A stretch of 48,846 nt of DNA from Nonomuraea jiangxiensis (lineage in GTDB: Bacteria; Actinomycetota; Actinomycetes; Streptosporangiales; Streptosporangiaceae), in contig NZ_FNDJ01000050.1 of assembly GCF_900099965.1 (NCBI RefSeq), forward strand, positions 1-48,846. Reading direction: 5' to 3'. Positions 15,755 through 23,281 of the stretch are shown here, piece after piece. The notes below the pieces were generated by a model that ran no database searches, was not told the DNA's origin, and saw only the letters and a program-made list of their open reading frames with translations. Made by a program: the position numbers and the translations under genes. Numbering within the stretch: the stretch's first letter is position 1; every line of letters begins with the position of its first letter.

Positions 15755-16984
15755 TCACCAGTCGTGGATGGTGCCGTCCTTGAGCCGGTTGAACGGCAGG
15801 TACGCCGGCTGGTACGGAAAACGCGCCGCCGCCTGCTCGTCGAGCTCCACACCCAGCCCCGGCTGCTCCCCGGGATGCAGATAGCCGTCGGTGAAGCTGA
15901 ACGACTGAAGGAACACCTCGTCGGTCGCCGGGCCGTGCCGCATGTACTCCTGGATGCCGAAGTTGTGGATCGCCAGGTCCAGGTGCAGGGCGGCGGCCAT
16001 GCCGACCGGCGAGATGTCGGTCGGGCCGTGGATGCCGGACTTGATCTGGTATTGAGCGGCGTAGTCGAGCAGCTTGCGCATGGCCGTGATCCCCCCGGTG
16101 TGGGTGACGGCGGAGCGGACGTAGTCGATGAGCTGCTCGCTGATCAGGGTCTGGTAGTCCCACACGGTGTTGAAGACCTCGCCGATGGCCAGCGGGGTGG
16201 TGGTGTGCCGGCGCACCAGCCGCAGCGCCTCCTGGTTCTCCGCCGGCGTGCAGTCCTCCAGCCAGAACAGGTCGTACGGCTCAAGGTCCTTGCCGAGCCT
16301 GGCGGCCTGGATGGGGGTCATGCGATGGTGCCCGTCGTGCAGCAGCGGCAGTTCGGGGCCGAACTCGTTGCGTACCGCCTCGAAGACGCCGGGCAGGTGG
16401 CGCAGGTAGGCGCGGGTGTCCCAGTCCTCCTCGGCGGGCAGCGCGGCACGCTGGGCCGGCTCGTAGTCGTATCGCCTGCCGCCGGCGCTGGGCTGGGCGG
16501 CCACGCCGTATACGGCGTTGATGCCCGGCACGGAGGTCTGCACCCGGATCGACCGGTAGCCTAGCTCCAGGTGCCGGCGGATCGAGTCGAACAGCTCGGG
16601 CAGGTCCCGGCCCGAGGCGTGCCCGTAGGCCATGACGCCGTTCCTGGAGGCGCCGCCGAGCAGCTGGTAGAGCGGCATCCCGGCGGCCTTGGCCTTGATG
16701 TCCCACAGCGCCACGTCCACGGCCGCGATGGCGGCCATGGTGACGGGGCCGCGCCGCCAGTACGCCGAGCGGTAGAGGAACTGCCAGGTGTCCTCGATGC
16801 GCTGCGGGTCGCGGCCGATCAGCAGGGGGACGACGTGGTCGGCCAGGTAGGAGGCGACCGACAGCTCCCGCCCGTTGAGGGTGCCGTCGCCCAGCCCGGT
16901 GAACCCGTCGTCCGTCGTGATCTTGAGGGTGACGAAGTTGCGGTCGGGGCTGGTGACGATGACGTCCGCGGCGATGATCTGCAC
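15755..16984 (-). CDS. manD: D-mannonate dehydratase (enolase superfamily, ManD)
   Basis: This 409-residue enzyme of the mandelate racemase/enolase superfamily dehydrates D-mannonate (or a close aldonate) to 2-keto-3-deoxy-gluconate. NFVTLKITTDDGFTGLGDGT and WRRGPVTMAAIAAVDVALWD are typical ManD N-terminal sequences. The metal ligands are visible in LLHDGHHR (Asp, with the catalytic His two residues on), LFWLEDCTPAE (Glu) and LAIGEVFN (Glu). SGIHGPTDISPVG provides the C-terminal catalytic His region. The GTG at 16984 is preceded by AGAAAGG. It is the last gene of an ABC importer operon (88-bp gap), which supports uptake and breakdown of one sugar acid. Low-activity members of this family use D-gluconate, so the exact substrate is not certain. 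Confidence 0.88.
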   Translation of the reverse strand: MQIIAADVIVTSPDRNFVTLKITTDDGFTGLGDGTLNGRELSVASYLADHVVPLLIGRDPQRIEDTWQFLYRSAYWRRGPVTMAAIAAVDVALWDIKAKAAGMPLYQLLGGASRNGVMAYGHASGRDLPELFDSIRRHLELGYRSIRVQTSVPGINAVYGVAAQPSAGGRRYDYEPAQRAALPAEEDWDTRAYLRHLPGVFEAVRNEFGPELPLLHDGHHRMTPIQAARLGKDLEPYDLFWLEDCTPAENQEALRLVRRHTTTPLAIGEVFNTVWDYQTLISEQLIDYVRSAVTHTGGITAMRKLLDYAAQYQIKSGIHGPTDISPVGMAAALHLDLAIHNFGIQEYMRHGPATDEVFLQSFSFTDGYLHPGEQPGLGVELDEQAAARFPYQPAYLPFNRLKDGTIHDW

Positions 16985-17072
16985 GGGGGTGCCTTTCTGG
17001 TAAGAGCGGGTCCGGTCACGGCCGCGGGGCCGGGAGAGGCGGTATCTGAGCACGCGAGAGGGCCGGCGCGGG

Positions 17073-17888
17073 TCAGCCCTTGGTCGCGCCGGCGGTCAGC
17101 CCGGAGACCACATATTTCTGTACGAACAGGGCGATCACCATGATCGGCAGGGTGACCACGGTGGCCGCGGCCATCAGGCCGCCCCAGTCGATGCTGGCGT
17201 AGCCGACGAAGTCGAAGATCGCCACCGGCAGGGTCTTGGTGTCGGCGTCGGAGAGCACGAGCGCGAACATGAAGTTGTTCCAGGAGAAGATGAAGGACAG
17301 GATACCGGCGGTGGCGATGCCGGGCAGGGACAGCGGCAGGGTGATGCGCCGGAACGCGCCGACGTGGGTGAGCCCGTCGACCAGCGCCGCCTCCTCCAGC
17401 TCCGCGGGCAGGCTGTCGAAATAGCCCATCATGATGTAGACCACCAGCGGCAGCGAGACGAACATGTGGCTGATGATCAGCACCCCGAAGCCCCCGACCA
17501 TCTTCAGGTTGGAGAAGACGTAGTACCAGGGCACCAGGAGCGAGACCCCGGGGATGACCCGGGCCATCAGCACCACCAGCGCGGACTTCCTCATGTTGAA
17601 CCGGCTCATCGAATAGGCCGCCGGCAGGCCGAGGACCAGCGACGCCACGGTGGCGGCGAAGGCGACCCAGAGGCTGTTGACGATGAACTCGACGTAGTTC
17701 GCCTGCTGGAGCACCTTGGCGTAGTTGGCCAGGGTGGGGGAGAAGGCCAGCGCCTTGTCCGGGTCGTAGATGTCGACGTTGGTCTTGAGCGACGCGGAGA
17801 TCATCCAGAGCAGCGGCGCGACCAGGACGAGCACCACCAAGGTGAGCGCCACCACCCGGAACACCCGGTACGCGGCCCTGGGCCTCAT
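17073..17888 (-). CDS. Sugar ABC transporter permease (MalG-type)
   Basis: This 271-residue inner-membrane permease belongs to the carbohydrate CUT1 family. It has six hydrophobic segments, beginning with ALTLVVLVLVAPLLWMISAS after a short N-terminus. The cytoplasmic EAA loop EEAALVDGLTHVGAFRRITL docks the ATPase. Its ATG overlaps the TGA of the upstream permease gene (ATGA), so the two subunits are co-translated. No ATPase gene is nearby. Actinobacterial CUT1 systems usually share one MsiK-type ATPase encoded elsewhere. Confidence 0.92.
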   Translation of the reverse strand: MRPRAAYRVFRVVALTLVVLVLVAPLLWMISASLKTNVDIYDPDKALAFSPTLANYAKVLQQANYVEFIVNSLWVAFAATVASLVLGLPAAYSMSRFNMRKSALVVLMARVIPGVSLLVPWYYVFSNLKMVGGFGVLIISHMFVSLPLVVYIMMGYFDSLPAELEEAALVDGLTHVGAFRRITLPLSLPGIATAGILSFIFSWNNFMFALVLSDADTKTLPVAIFDFVGYASIDWGGLMAAATVVTLPIMVIALFVQKYVVSGLTAGATKG

Positions 17889-18829
17889 CGCCGTGCCTCC
17901 TTGCGCCGGGCGGTCAGGGCCCACATCGCCCCGATGATGATGAGGAAGAAGAGGATGAGGACGGTGGAGGAGACGCCGTACTCGTTGTAGTCGAAGCTGA
18001 GGCCGTAGGCATAGACGTTGAGCGTCTCCACCTCGTGGAACGAGCCGCCGCCGCGGCCCTTCGTGGAGTAGAGCAGGTCGAAGGTCTTCAGCGCGTCGAT
18101 GCCGCGCAGCAGGACCGCCACGGTCAGCGTGGGCATCAGCAGCGGCAGGGTGACGTGCCGGAACCGCTGCCAGGTGCCGGCGCCGTCGATGCGCGCCGCC
18201 TCCTGCGGCTCCTCCGACAGCGAGGTGAGCCCGGCGAGCAGGATCAGCACCACCATCGGCGTCCACTGCCACACGTCGATGAAGATCGTGGTGGGCAGCG
18301 CCGAGTGCTGGCCGGCGAGCCACGGCTGCGGCCCGACGCCGAACCAGCCGAGCACCTGGTTGGCCAGGCCGATGTTCGGGTCGAAGATGAGCCGCCACAT
18401 CATGCCGACCGCGACCGGGGTGGCGACGAGCGGCAGCAGGATGGCGACCCGGACCCACCGCTGCCCCTTGAACGGCCGCCAGAGCAGCAGCGCGATCGCC
18501 ATCCCGAGGACCACCTCGAACAGCAGCGCGGCCACGGTGAACGTGGCGGTCCGCCCGACGGCGGGCCAGAACCGGTCGGTGTCGGAGAGCACGTCGAGAT
18601 AGTTCCGCAGGCCCACGAACTCGCTCTCCGCGCGGACCGATCCCTCGGCGTCGGTCAGGCTGAGATAGCCCGTCCAGGCCAGCGGGAACACGAGCAGCGC
18701 GGCGACGAAGACCATCGCGGGCGCGGCGAAGAGCCACTTGCGGTGGTCGTTGACCCAGCGCGCCCAGCCGGGTGTCACGGGGACGGCGGGGGCGCCGCGC
18801 GGCGTCCTGGTCGTGGTGATCGTTGCCAT
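17885..18829 (-). CDS. Sugar ABC transporter permease (MalF-type)
   Basis: This 314-residue permease is the partner of the downstream MalG-type subunit. An N-terminal cytoplasmic tail is followed by WLFAAPAMVFVAALLVFPLA. LNYLDVLSD-type periplasmic sequence and VLGMAIALLLW come next. The EAA loop is EPQEAARIDGAGTWQRFRHV, and the last helix is VLILFFLIIIGAMWALTA. A TTG at 18841 extends the frame, but ATG 18829 has GGAGA at a good distance and is chosen. It lies 61 bp after the binding-protein gene in the same operon. Confidence 0.92.
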   Translation of the reverse strand: MATITTTRTPRGAPAVPVTPGWARWVNDHRKWLFAAPAMVFVAALLVFPLAWTGYLSLTDAEGSVRAESEFVGLRNYLDVLSDTDRFWPAVGRTATFTVAALLFEVVLGMAIALLLWRPFKGQRWVRVAILLPLVATPVAVGMMWRLIFDPNIGLANQVLGWFGVGPQPWLAGQHSALPTTIFIDVWQWTPMVVLILLAGLTSLSEEPQEAARIDGAGTWQRFRHVTLPLLMPTLTVAVLLRGIDALKTFDLLYSTKGRGGGSFHEVETLNVYAYGLSFDYNEYGVSSTVLILFFLIIIGAMWALTARRKEARR

Positions 18830-18890
18830 TGAGGTCTCCAAGGGGTGGGCGGGTGACGGGCGCGCTATCCCGTCACCGCGCGGGTGCCGC

Positions 18891-20177
18891 TTACCTGGCC
18901 TCGTCGTCCAGGAACGCCTGGAACGCGGTGTTGGCCGTGTCCGCGGCAGCCGCCGCGTCCTTACCGGTGATCGCGTCCACGAGCGGCTGGCCGACCACCT
19001 CCCTGGCCTCGGCGACCTTGATGACCTGCGGCCGGTCGTGGCCCACCCCGGTCTTGGTGCTGGCCTCGATCGCCGCCACCAGGTCCTCCGGGAACCCCGC
19101 GGTGCCCTCGGGGTCGGCCCAGACCGACGTACGGGCGCCCGGCACGCCCGACTTCTGCTGGGCGAGCGTCTGCTCCTTGCCGGTGGCCCACTCGATGAAC
19201 TTCCAGGCGTTGGCCGTGTTCTCCGAGCCGGCGTTGATGCCCAGCGCCCACGACGGGATGTTGTACGGCTTCGACCCGGCCGGGCCGGCCGGGAACGGCG
19301 CGAAGCCGACCTGGTCCGCGACCTTGGACTTGGCCGGGTCGGTGGCGTTCTTGTAGAGCGAGTTCGCCTCGGTGTAGAAGGCGGCCTTGCCCTGGGTGAA
19401 GATGGCCATCGCCTCGGGCCAGCCCATGTCGGTGCTGACGTTCGCCGGGCCGGAGTCCTTGATCAGCGCCCCGTAGAAGGCGTACGCCTGCTTGGCCGCG
19501 TCGCTGTTGACCGCCGCCTTGCCGCCGCCGTCGACGAAGTCGCCGCCGAAGCTGTAGAGGAAGCTGGAGAACTGGGTGACCGCCGCCGACTTTCCGGTAC
19601 GGGCGACGAAGCCCGCGACGTCCGGCTCGGCCGCCTTGATCTTGGCGGCGGCGGCCTTCAGCTCGTCGAGGGTCTTCGGCGGGGCGCTCAGCCCGGCCTT
19701 GTCGAGCAGGTCCTTGCGGTAGTAGAGGACCTCCTGCTCGGTGATGATCGGGATGCCGACCGGCTTGCCCTCGTACGTGGTGGCCTCCATCGGCCCGGCC
19801 TGGAAGTCGCCGAAGTTCCAGCCCGCGTTGGACTTCACCTGGGCCGACAGGTCGGCCAGGTACTTGTTCCTGGCGAAGAGCCTGCCCTCCTGCAGGGGGC
19901 GGTACATCATCACGTCGATGTCGGAGGAGCCGGCGTTCAGCTTGACGTTGTACTGGTCGGAGAGCTGGTCCTCGCCGAGCTGGGTGACCTCGACCTTGAG
20001 CCCGGTCTGCTTCTCGAACTCCGGCAGCGCCTTCTTGACGTTGTCGGTCCACACGTGGTTGGCCAGCGTGACCCGGATCGTCGTGGACCCGCCGCCGCCG
20101 TCGCCACCGCCGCAGGCCGACAGGCTCACGGCGGCAACCACGGCCAGAGAGATACCGAATGCCGATCGACGTCGCAC
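18891..20177 (-). CDS. Sugar ABC transporter substrate-binding lipoprotein
   Basis: This 428-residue extracellular solute-binding protein of family 1 captures the sugar or sugar acid for the permeases downstream. The signal sequence ends in a lipobox (VSLSACGGG), so it is anchored as a lipoprotein at about Cys22. Binding-protein signatures are EVLYYRKDLLDKAGLSAPPKTLDEL and WKFIEWATGKEQTLAQQKSG. GTG 20177 is preferred to GTG 20198 because GAAAGGCGAG is correctly placed for it and because it leaves a standard short signal peptide. A clear promoter (TTGAAT, 18 nt, TAGCAT) lies upstream. It heads the operon binding protein, two permeases and ManD. Confidence 0.92.
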   Translation of the reverse strand: MRRRSAFGISLAVVAAVSLSACGGGDGGGGSTTIRVTLANHVWTDNVKKALPEFEKQTGLKVEVTQLGEDQLSDQYNVKLNAGSSDIDVMMYRPLQEGRLFARNKYLADLSAQVKSNAGWNFGDFQAGPMEATTYEGKPVGIPIITEQEVLYYRKDLLDKAGLSAPPKTLDELKAAAAKIKAAEPDVAGFVARTGKSAAVTQFSSFLYSFGGDFVDGGGKAAVNSDAAKQAYAFYGALIKDSGPANVSTDMGWPEAMAIFTQGKAAFYTEANSLYKNATDPAKSKVADQVGFAPFPAGPAGSKPYNIPSWALGINAGSENTANAWKFIEWATGKEQTLAQQKSGVPGARTSVWADPEGTAGFPEDLVAAIEASTKTGVGHDRPQVIKVAEAREVVGQPLVDAITGKDAAAAADTANTAFQAFLDDEAR

Positions 20178-20214
20178 GCCATCTCGCCTTTCTGTCACGG
20201 CCGCCGCCCTCCCG

Positions 20215-20303
20215 GAGAGCGCTTTTTGTAACGTCTGTTTAATGCCGGGATGCTAGGACAAAAAAGCGGACTTATTCAAGGGTTAACCGCCAACTGATAT
20301 GCT
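20215..20303. promoter_or_regulatory. Back-to-back promoters for the sugar operon and its GntR regulator
   Basis: On the minus strand TTGAAT (20279-20274) and TAGCAT (20255-20250) are 18 nt apart and drive the binding-protein operon. On the plus strand TTCAAG (20275-20280) and TATGCT (20298-20303) are 17 nt apart and lie 7 nt before the regulator GTG. The two -35 boxes overlap, so the promoters compete or are co-regulated. The box GGAGAGCGCT at 20215-20224, in the sugar operon leader, matches the operator upstream of the GH16 gene. Confidence 0.65.
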
Positions 20304-20310
20304 TTATCGC

Positions 20311-21072
20311 GTGAAGCAGTCCTTCCCAGGGGGCGCACCCACCCAGCCCCCCGCTGCCGAGGCCGGGCTGCACGCACGCGTCCTCGACCACCTCGGCACC
20401 GCCATCTGCAGCGGCGACGTGGCCGCGGGTTCCGTCCAGAGCATCGACGACCTGGTCGACCGCTATCAGGTCTCCCGCTCGGTGATCCGCGAGGTGCTGC
20501 GGGTGCTCGCGTCCATGGGGCTCATCGAGACCCGGCGCCGGGTCGGGATCATGATCCAGCCCGCCGAGGCGTGGAGCGTCTTCGATCCGCAGGTGATCCG
20601 CTGGCGGCTGGCCTCGGACGGCCGGATGGCGCAGATGCGCTCGATCACCGAGCTGCGGACCGCGATCGAGCCGTACGCCGCCTGGCTGGCCGCGGAGCGG
20701 ATCGACGACGACGAGGCGAGCGAGCTGGTGGGGCTCGCGGCCAAGATGTGGGCCGCCGGCAAGGCCGGTGACGAGGCGCGCTTCCTCACCCTGGACATCG
20801 ACTTCCACCGGCGGCTGCTGGCCGCCTCCGGCAACGAGATGTTCGCGAAGCTGCAGCTGATCGTCGCCGAGGTGCTCGCCGGCCGGCACCACTACCACCT
20901 GATGCCGCACTATCCGGACGAGGAGGCGCTGCGGCTGCACACCGACGTGGCCCAGGCGATCCAGCGGCGCGACGGCGAGCGGGCCAGGCGGGCCATGGTG
21001 GGCATCATGGAGCAGGGGTTCGCCGAGATGAAGTCGCTCTGGGCACGCACCGCCGAGCCTGACGGCGCCTGA
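20311..21072 (+). CDS. FadR/FCD-type GntR regulator of the mannonate operon
   Basis: This 253-residue regulator has an N-terminal winged helix, with VLDHLGTAICSGDVAAGSV and YQVSRSVIREVLRVLASMGL. An all-helical FCD ligand domain follows. Its metal-binding residues are seen in RFLTLDIDFHRRLLAASGNE (Asp and His), and in the His residues of LAGRHHYHL and LHTDVAQAI. The FCD subfamily commonly senses sugar acids (UxuR, ExuR, GntR types), which fits the divergent ManD operon. GTG 20311, 7 nt after TATGCT, is taken as a leaderless start. An in-frame ATG at 20299 would lie inside the -10 box. Confidence 0.87.
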   Translation: MKQSFPGGAPTQPPAAEAGLHARVLDHLGTAICSGDVAAGSVQSIDDLVDRYQVSRSVIREVLRVLASMGLIETRRRVGIMIQPAEAWSVFDPQVIRWRLASDGRMAQMRSITELRTAIEPYAAWLAAERIDDDEASELVGLAAKMWAAGKAGDEARFLTLDIDFHRRLLAASGNEMFAKLQLIVAEVLAGRHHYHLMPHYPDEEALRLHTDVAQAIQRRDGERARRAMVGIMEQGFAEMKSLWARTAEPDGA

Positions 21073-21102
21073 CTTTCGGCCGTGGCCACTGCTGCTCCCA
21101 GG

Positions 21103-21498
21103 TCAGTACGACTGGAGCTCGATCAGGTTGGACTCCGGGTCACGCAGGTGTGCCGTACGCAGGCCGGGCGCCCACTCCGGGCGGTCCTGGGGCGGCGCCA
21201 CCTCGACCGCCCCGTGCCGGACCAGGCAGCCGGCGGCCTCGTCCACGTCGTCCACCTTCATGACCAGCATCGCCGTGTCCCCGGCGGCACCCGGGTCCGG
21301 TGAGCCGGTGACCTGCGTGATGGCCTCGCGACCGTACAGGACGAGGGCCGCCTGGCCGTCGACGTCCCAGTTGGCGTACCCGTGCTCGGGCAGGACCTTG
21401 ACCGGCTCGACGCCCAGCAGCTCGCGCAGCACGCCCTGGTAGAAGGCGACGGCGGAGGGGAAGTCGCGGACCAGCAGGCGGGGATAGAGGACGTCCAT
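21103..21498 (-). CDS. VOC-family (glyoxalase-like) protein
   Basis: This 131-residue protein of the vicinal oxygen chelate fold contains two beta-alpha-beta-beta-beta modules: MDVLYPRLLVRDFPSAVAFY at the start, and MLVMKVDDVDEAAGCLVRHG through LRDPESNLIELQSY at the end. The last motif DPESNLIEL carries the usual C-terminal metal-ligand Glu. ATG 21498 has GGAG 8-9 nt upstream, whereas the GTG at 21507 does not leave room. It is divergent from a MarR regulator with overlapping palindromes between them. It may be a dioxygenase, glyoxalase or drug-binding protein; the substrate is unknown. Confidence 0.85.
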   Translation of the reverse strand: MDVLYPRLLVRDFPSAVAFYQGVLRELLGVEPVKVLPEHGYANWDVDGQAALVLYGREAITQVTGSPDPGAAGDTAMLVMKVDDVDEAAGCLVRHGAVEVAPPQDRPEWAPGLRTAHLRDPESNLIELQSY

Positions 21499-21516
21499 GG
21501 CGGCCACTCCTAATAG

Positions 21517-21538
21517 TTGGTGAATACCAATGATTGGT
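21517..21538. promoter_or_regulatory. Overlapping palindromes, MarR-type operator
   Basis: TTGGT and ACCAA flank GAAT (21517-21530). ACCAAT and ATTGGT flank a single G (21526-21538). The two palindromes share the central ACCAA. They lie between the VOC gene and the MarR gene and upstream of the TACACT -10 box (21546-21551) of the latter. Confidence 0.65.
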
Positions 21539-21558
21539 GTGTACCTACACTAGCGGAC

Positions 21559-22014
21559 ATGGATCTGCCGCCGTCACTGCTGGCCATCACGACGTTCACC
21601 CTGCACAAGGTCGCCGTCATCCACCGGCGCGCGGTCGCCGACCGGCTGTCGGCGGAGATGGGGTTCGGGCTGTGGCCCTTCGCGGTCCTGAGCGCCCTGG
21701 ACGACTTCGGCCCCGCCACGCAGCGGCTGATCGGTGACAGGCTCGGCCTCGACCCGAGTGACATGGTCCGCCTCATGGACGATTTGATCGGCGCGCGGCT
21801 GGCCGAGCGCGAGCGGGACCCGGCCGACCGGCGGCGCTACCAGGTGACCCTGACCTCCGCTGGGCGGGCGGCCCTGGAGCGGGCGCGCCGCGTGATCGCC
21901 GACGTCGAGCGGGACACCCTCGCCCCGCTGACGGCGGACGAGCGCGAGCAGCTGCGCGGACTCGCACTCAAGCTCTTCACCCGCCAACCCGGCGGGGAGC
22001 GGCCGCGGTCATGA
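21559..22014 (+). CDS. MarR-family regulator
   Basis: This 151-residue winged-helix regulator contains the HTH region DFGPATQRLIGDRLGLDPSD with MVRLMDDLIGARLAERERDP. The wing DPADRRRYQVTLTSAGRAAL is a hallmark of MarR proteins. ATG 21559 lies 7 nt after TACACT, so the transcript is probably leaderless; the open frame upstream (from 21517) crosses the operator and is not coding. It is divergent from the VOC gene, probably represses it and itself, and overlaps the convergent cupin gene by 6 bp at the 3' end. Confidence 0.87.
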   Translation: MDLPPSLLAITTFTLHKVAVIHRRAVADRLSAEMGFGLWPFAVLSALDDFGPATQRLIGDRLGLDPSDMVRLMDDLIGARLAERERDPADRRRYQVTLTSAGRAALERARRVIADVERDTLAPLTADEREQLRGLALKLFTRQPGGERPRS

Positions 22015-22449
22015 CCGCGGGGCGCGGCGGTCCCGCCGGGCTTCCAGCTCCTCCGGGCCGACCACGGTCAACATCGGCTGCCCGGGCGCGCAGAACATCG
22101 TCACCACGAACGCCGACTCCTCGTCGTCGAGGTGGTTGCCGTCCTGGTAGTGGATCACGTCGCCACCGGGCTCCCAGAACGCCTCGCCCGCCCGCACGAC
22201 CCGTACGGGCTCGCCTTCGAGCTCGAAGGCGATGGCCCCCTTGATCACGTAGCCGTACGCGGGCCCGGAGTGCCGGTGAGGCGGCGCGCCGGGGCTCTTC
22301 GGCGGCAACGTGACCAGGATCGTCATCGCCTCCGCGCCCTCCGGCGCCGGCGGCGCGCCCGGCACGGTGTGGACCACGTCGATCTGCGGCGGCGGCCCGC
22401 TCTTGTCGGGGTTGTCCAGGTGGTGAGCGTGCGCGTGATCGGTGCTCAT
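22009..22449 (-). CDS. Cupin-domain protein
   Basis: This 146-residue protein has a single cupin barrel. PPHRHSGPAYGYVIKGAIAF corresponds to cupin motif 1 with two His metal ligands, but the usual Glu is replaced. PGGDVIHYQDGN provides the motif 2 region. The N-terminus is His-rich (TDHAHAHH). ATG 22449 follows AAGGAGA. It may be a small metal-dependent stress or quality-control enzyme; related proteins are annotated only as cupin. It converges on the MarR gene with a 6-bp overlap. Confidence 0.75.
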   Translation of the reverse strand: MSTDHAHAHHLDNPDKSGPPPQIDVVHTVPGAPPAPEGAEAMTILVTLPPKSPGAPPHRHSGPAYGYVIKGAIAFELEGEPVRVVRAGEAFWEPGGDVIHYQDGNHLDDEESAFVVTMFCAPGQPMLTVVGPEELEARRDRRAPRS

Positions 22450-22554
22450 CAGGTCTCCTTCGCGGGTGGTGGCCGGCTCGATCCGGCCGTCTACCAGCTC
22501 AGACAAGACAGCACCCCGAAGTGTGACAAGGACCTTCCGTGGGTGAGCGCAGGG

Positions 22555-23238
22555 CTACGGGGTGCCCGCCCGCGCGGCGCGGCGGCGCTCGGTGAGCCGG
22601 CGGGACTTGGCCGCGGTGCCGCAGTCGGCCATGCGGCACCAGCGGCGGGAGCCGTTGCGGCTCTGGTCGAGGAACAGCCACCCGCAGCCGCCCTCGGGGA
22701 CGGGACAGCGGCGCACCCGGGTCAGGTCGGCCGTCCGCAGCACGTCGAGCGCGGTCTCGGCGATCCGGTCGGGTATGAGCATGGCCGGCACGGTGCCGTA
22801 GGTGAGCCTGATCCGGGGCGGGTCGCCCCTGTCGAGCACCAACGTCGCCCGGGCGGCCGCCCCGGACCACCGCTCGTGCAGCCTGACCAGCGCGGCCCCG
22901 GCCGCGATCGGGTCGCCCTCGCCGGGGCCATCCGGGTCGCCCGCCGAGGGCTGGATCGCCGCCAGCAGCACGAGGTGCAGCCCCTCCCGGAGGTCGCGTA
23001 CGGCGGCCAGCCCCGCCTGCGCCGCCGCGGGATCCTCGCGCCACACCGCACCGGCCCGGTCGGCCTCCGCGTCGCTGATCAGGCCCGCCCTGACCGTCCA
23101 GCGCAGCAGCGCGGAGGCGTCGGTCAGATAGTCATGGGGCGGCTCGCCGTCGAGCGGTGCTCCGCGTTCGACCGTGTTGACCAGGTCGAGTGCGGGATGT
23201 CCGCCGACCAGAGGCAGCCGGCACACGTCGAGTGGCAT
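22555..23238 (-). CDS. ABATE/CGNR zinc-finger protein
   Basis: This 227-residue protein has an N-terminal ABATE domain (LVGGHPALDLVNTVERGAP) and a C-terminal CGNR-type treble-clef zinc finger. In the finger, RRCPVPEGGCGWLFLDQSRN is followed by RRWCRMADCGTAAKSRRLTER, giving four Cys ligands. In this family the finger probably binds DNA or RNA and the ABATE domain is thought to sense a ligand or stress. ATG 23238 has a weak GGTGGG upstream. It is followed 43 bp away (upstream on this strand) by an MFS exporter gene, which it might regulate. Confidence 0.88.
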   Translation of the reverse strand: MPLDVCRLPLVGGHPALDLVNTVERGAPLDGEPPHDYLTDASALLRWTVRAGLISDAEADRAGAVWREDPAAAQAGLAAVRDLREGLHLVLLAAIQPSAGDPDGPGEGDPIAAGAALVRLHERWSGAAARATLVLDRGDPPRIRLTYGTVPAMLIPDRIAETALDVLRTADLTRVRRCPVPEGGCGWLFLDQSRNGSRRWCRMADCGTAAKSRRLTERRRAARAGTP

Positions 23239-23281
23239 GCCCACCAGGCTACTCCCTAAGGGGGTGACACAGGTTGCAGCA

